Assembly: GCF_003569745.1 (NCBI RefSeq)
Contig: NZ_AP018498.1
Location: forward strand, 1,054,001-1,118,000
Reading direction: 5' to 3'
Source of the DNA: Altererythrobacter sp. B11
GTDB taxonomy: Bacteria > Pseudomonadota > Alphaproteobacteria > Sphingomonadales > Sphingomonadaceae
DNA: 64,000 nucleotides
Shown here: positions 61,761-64,000 of the stretch, piece after piece
How positions within the stretch are numbered: the stretch's first letter is position 1
Layout: every line of letters starts with the position of its first letter
The notes under the pieces: generated by a model
Seen by the model: only the letters and a program-made list of their open reading frames with translations
Databases searched by the model: none
Told to the model about the DNA's origin: nothing
Position numbers and translations under genes: made by a program

Positions 61761-61866
61761 GCGAGACCCCGGGTCGAGCCCGGGGGTGACGACCAATGGG
61801 CCTGAGGCCATGGTGCAACCCGTTACCCCCACTCCCCGTCACCCCGGCCTTGAGCCGGGGTCTCGC
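61761..61866. repeat. REP-like inverted repeat, copy 2
   Basis: Two ~30-bp segments, 61761-61791 and 61837-61866, are inverted relatives with GCGAGACCCCGG-type ends. They match the pair at 50377-50470. Each segment is itself a partial palindrome around CCCGGG or CCGG. Confidence 0.72.
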
Positions 61867-61924
61867 ACCCCTGCCAGCCGATCCCGCCTTCCCCCCGCGC
61901 CCTGCCGCGCCTATCCCCGCCCGC

Positions 61925-62497
61925 ATGAGGGCAAAGCAAGCGGCAAGACTGGGCGCGATCGCGGCGGCGGTGCTGGTGCTGTCCGCCTGCGGCGGCGGGC
62001 GCGATTATCGGCCGGTGAGCGACGTGCCCGTGCGCGTGGGTCCGCCCTATAGCGTGCGCGGCACCACTTACACGCCGGCGCCCGATCCGGCCTATGACCG
62101 GCTCGGCTATGCCAGCTGGTATGGCCCCGAAAGCGGCAGCCAGACGGCCAATGGCGAGCGGTTCCGGCCTGACGGCATCAGCGCCGCGCACACCACCCTG
62201 CCGCTACCCACCTATGTGGAAGTGACGGCGCTCGACACCGGGCAGCGCATCATCGTGCGGGTGAACGATCGCGGCCCCTTCTCCGACAGAAGGCGGATCA
62301 TCGACCTGTCGCGCGGGGCGGCGGAGGAACTCGGCATCCGCGCCCGGGGCACCGCGCCGGTGCGCGTCCGCGCGGTGCAGCCTTCGGAGGAAGACCGCGC
62401 CCGCCTGCGCGCGGGGAAGCCCGCGGCCGAACTGCCGCCCGTGCCGCAGCGCACGTTGCAGGCCTTGAGGGGGCAGATGGCGGCGGCGGGTTACTGA
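61925..62497 (+). CDS. rlpA: RlpA-family septal-ring lytic transglycosylase/lipoprotein
   Basis: A 190-residue lipoprotein (VLVLSACGGG, Cys at about 22) with a double-psi beta-barrel: YASWYGPESGSQTANGERF, AHTTLPLPTYVEVT and VNDRGPFSDRRRIIDLS. RlpA proteins bind or cleave denuded glycan strands at septa. There is no C-terminal SPOR domain. The ATG at 61925 sits after REP-like DNA, and the upstream in-frame region is not coding. Confidence 0.9.
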   Translation: MRAKQAARLGAIAAAVLVLSACGGGRDYRPVSDVPVRVGPPYSVRGTTYTPAPDPAYDRLGYASWYGPESGSQTANGERFRPDGISAAHTTLPLPTYVEVTALDTGQRIIVRVNDRGPFSDRRRIIDLSRGAAEELGIRARGTAPVRVRAVQPSEEDRARLRAGKPAAELPPVPQRTLQALRGQMAAAGY

Positions 62498-62524
62498 TCC
62501 CGCCGCGCGCGGGCCGCCGGCCGG

Positions 62525-63055
62525 TCAGATCTTCTTGTCGTTGGGATCGATCGGGGCCTCGCTCTTCAGCATGGGGTCCCAATGTTCGGCGATCTTGCCG
62601 TTTTCGATCCGGAACAGGTCGAACCAGGTGGAATAATAGGTCTTCCCCTCGGCATCCTTTTCCGGCCGCACGAAGGCGGTCGTCACGAAATTGCCTTCCC
62701 CCATCAGGTGGATCAGCGGCAGGTCGAGTGTGTCCTGGATCGGCCGTTCGGGCCGCGTTTTTCGGACATAGTCCACGATGCCGGCCAGACCCTGTGCCGC
62801 ATTGGGGTTATGCTGCACATAATTCGTGGCAATGAACTCCCCCGCGCGGTCCGCCCGGCCGGCCTGCAGCACGATGCGGTACATGTCATAGACGAGCCGC
62901 TTGTTGGCTGCGACCTGCGGATCATCGCTGGCGAGCAGGGCGGAATGATCCGCAGGAATCTGCGGTTTTTCGTAAGACAGTGGCATATCCTCTCCCCAGG
63001 CGGCGGTCGTGCCGGCGGCCAGCAGGGCCGCGAGTGCAAGCGTCAGTCGGCGCAT
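62525..63055 (-). CDS. Exported SnoaL-like protein
   Basis: A 176-residue protein with a signal peptide (MRRLTLALAALLAAGTTAAWG) and a SnoaL/NTF2-like domain: NKRLVYDMYRIVLQAG, FIATNYVQHNPNAAQGLAGIVDYV and a C-terminal TWFDLFRIENGKIAEHWDP. I chose the ATG at 63055, seven nt after AGGAG; an ATG two codons upstream is too close to the ribosome site. It is divergent from the TonB-dependent receptor. The substrate is unknown. Confidence 0.85.
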   Translation of the reverse strand: MRRLTLALAALLAAGTTAAWGEDMPLSYEKPQIPADHSALLASDDPQVAANKRLVYDMYRIVLQAGRADRAGEFIATNYVQHNPNAAQGLAGIVDYVRKTRPERPIQDTLDLPLIHLMGEGNFVTTAFVRPEKDAEGKTYYSTWFDLFRIENGKIAEHWDPMLKSEAPIDPNDKKI

Positions 63056-63160
63056 CGGCATTCTCCTCTCCCCCACTTCCTGCCAAAGGAGGGGTGACGC
63101 GGCAAGCGCCAGCCGCTATCGGTTCGGACAAACGCAATTTCAACCGGGTAGAACTGTCTC

Positions 63161-64000
63161 ATGCGCCTGCAATACCTCCTCCTGGCATCCTTGATTCTGC
63201 CCGTGGCAGCCCATGCGGAAGAGGAAGGCCCGGTGATCGTGGTCACCGGGCGCGGGCTCGATGCCACCCCCGCCACCCCGGCTTACGATACGGTGGTGCT
63301 GGATCGGGAAGAGATCACCCGCACCGCATCGGGCCGGCTGGAAGATGCGCTGTCCAACATCGCCGGGTTCCAGCAGTTCCGCCGTTCCGACAGCCGATCC
63401 TCCAACCCCACGGCGCAGGGCGCCACGCTGCGGGCACTGGGCGGCAATGCCACCAGCCGCGCGCTGGTGCTGCTGGACGGCGTACCGATGCTCGATCCCT
63501 TCTTTGGCTATGTCCCCTTTTCCGCCATCGCGCCGGAGCGGCTGGACTCCATTCGCGTCACGCGCGGGGGTGGCTCCGGCCCCTTCGGCTCGGGCGCGCT
63601 GGCCGGAACGATCGAGCTGGACAGCGCCAATGCCGCGACGCTGGGCCTGCTGAACGGGCAGGCGCTGGTGAACAATCGCGGGGAGACGGAGCTTTCCGGC
63701 ACGCTGGCGCCGCAGGTGGGCGATGGTTTTGCCGTGGTCAGCGGCCGGTGGGATCGCGGGCAGGGCTTCTACACCACGCCGGACAATCAGCGCGTGCCCG
63801 CCACCGCTCGTGCGCGCTATGATAGCTGGTCCGCCAGCGGCCGGCTGGTGCAGCCGCTGGGCGACAGTCTGGAGCTGCAGCTGCGCGGCCTTGCCTTCGA
63901 AGACAATCGCACGCTGCGCTTCGATGGGGCGGACAGCGGCATCACCGGGCAGGATGTCAGCGCCCGGCTGGTCAGCCGCGGGCCGTGGCAGGTGGATGCC
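63161..64000 (+). CDS. TonB-dependent receptor, N-terminal part (cut by window end)
   Basis: The first 280 codons of an outer-membrane receptor. A signal peptide (MRLQYLLLASLILPVAAHA) is followed by the TonB box (GPVIVVTGR) and the plug domain: EITRTASGRLEDALSNIAGF, ATSRALVLLDGVPM, and RVTRGGGSGPFGSGALAGTIEL. The barrel begins at about residue 170. The frame is open to base 64000. It may import a substrate of the aromatic island, though no operator palindrome is visible upstream. Confidence 0.92.
   Translation, partial: MRLQYLLLASLILPVAAHAEEEGPVIVVTGRGLDATPATPAYDTVVLDREEITRTASGRLEDALSNIAGFQQFRRSDSRSSNPTAQGATLRALGGNATSRALVLLDGVPMLDPFFGYVPFSAIAPERLDSIRVTRGGGSGPFGSGALAGTIELDSANAATLGLLNGQALVNNRGETELSGTLAPQVGDGFAVVSGRWDRGQGFYTTPDNQRVPATARARYDSWSASGRLVQPLGDSLELQLRGLAFEDNRTLRFDGADSGITGQDVSARLVSRGPWQVDA

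Overview
The window is GC-rich (my impression is mid-60s %) and gene-dense, with many ATGA/TGATG stop-start overlaps. Gene content points to an alphaproteobacterium of the order Sphingomonadales (Novosphingobium, Sphingobium or Erythrobacteraceae-like): a lignostilbene-type carotenoid oxygenase, an AAHS aromatic-acid transporter, PQQ and flavocytochrome oxidations, a TonB-dependent receptor, a NodT-type efflux channel and an Mrp antiporter with fused A and B subunits. This placement is inference; no rRNA is present.

Layout. 0.2-3.2 kb: msrA, an exported methyltransferase-like protein, aguB, folK and tRNA-Lys(UUU). 3.2-6.5 kb: a histidine kinase/response regulator pair divergent from two small exported proteins, one with four EF-hand loops. 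6.6-18.1 kb (minus strand): a cellulose operon, bcsR/P-like, bcsQ, fused bcsA-bcsB, bcsC, bcsD, bcsZ, with a GAF-GGDEF diguanylate cyclase downstream that could supply the c-di-GMP read by the BcsA PilZ domain. 18.4-24.3 kb: mrpA(B)CDEFG. 24.3-29.1 kb: a tripartite EmrAB/NodT efflux operon divergent from its likely MarR repressor, with a strong palindrome between them. 29.1-32.6 kb: LysR, pirin and tannase-family esterase. 32.7-47.7 kb: mostly housekeeping genes: DUF2171, a TonB-like protein, mannose-1-phosphate guanylyltransferase, rsmB, an SDHAF4-like protein, hemH, a molybdenum-hydroxylase large subunit, apbC, hflK, hflC, a DegP-type protease, PBP1A and msrB.

47.8-63.1 kb is the most interesting part: an apparent catabolic island for lignin-derived aromatics. 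It holds a carotenoid oxygenase with lignostilbene-dioxygenase active-site residues, a MarR regulator, four NTF2/SnoaL-fold proteins, an AAHS MFS transporter, an SDR, a p-cresol-methylhydroxylase-like flavoprotein with its cytochrome c and an unknown Tat protein, an NmrA-type reductase, a PQQ quinohaemoprotein dehydrogenase and an aldehyde dehydrogenase. Three divergent intergenic regions in the island each carry one copy of a 12-bp palindrome (TAACG-N2-CGTTA, at most one mismatch) placed 30-70 bp from both flanking starts. I read this as one MarR-controlled regulon. The substrate (stilbenes, diarylpropanes or 4-alkylphenols) is inferred.

The window ends in rlpA, a secreted SnoaL-like protein and the first 280 codons of a TonB-dependent receptor. 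Three intergenic palindromic or REP-like elements lie in the island; one supplies the stop codons of two convergent genes. I saw no CRISPR array, insertion sequence, prophage, integrase or origin.
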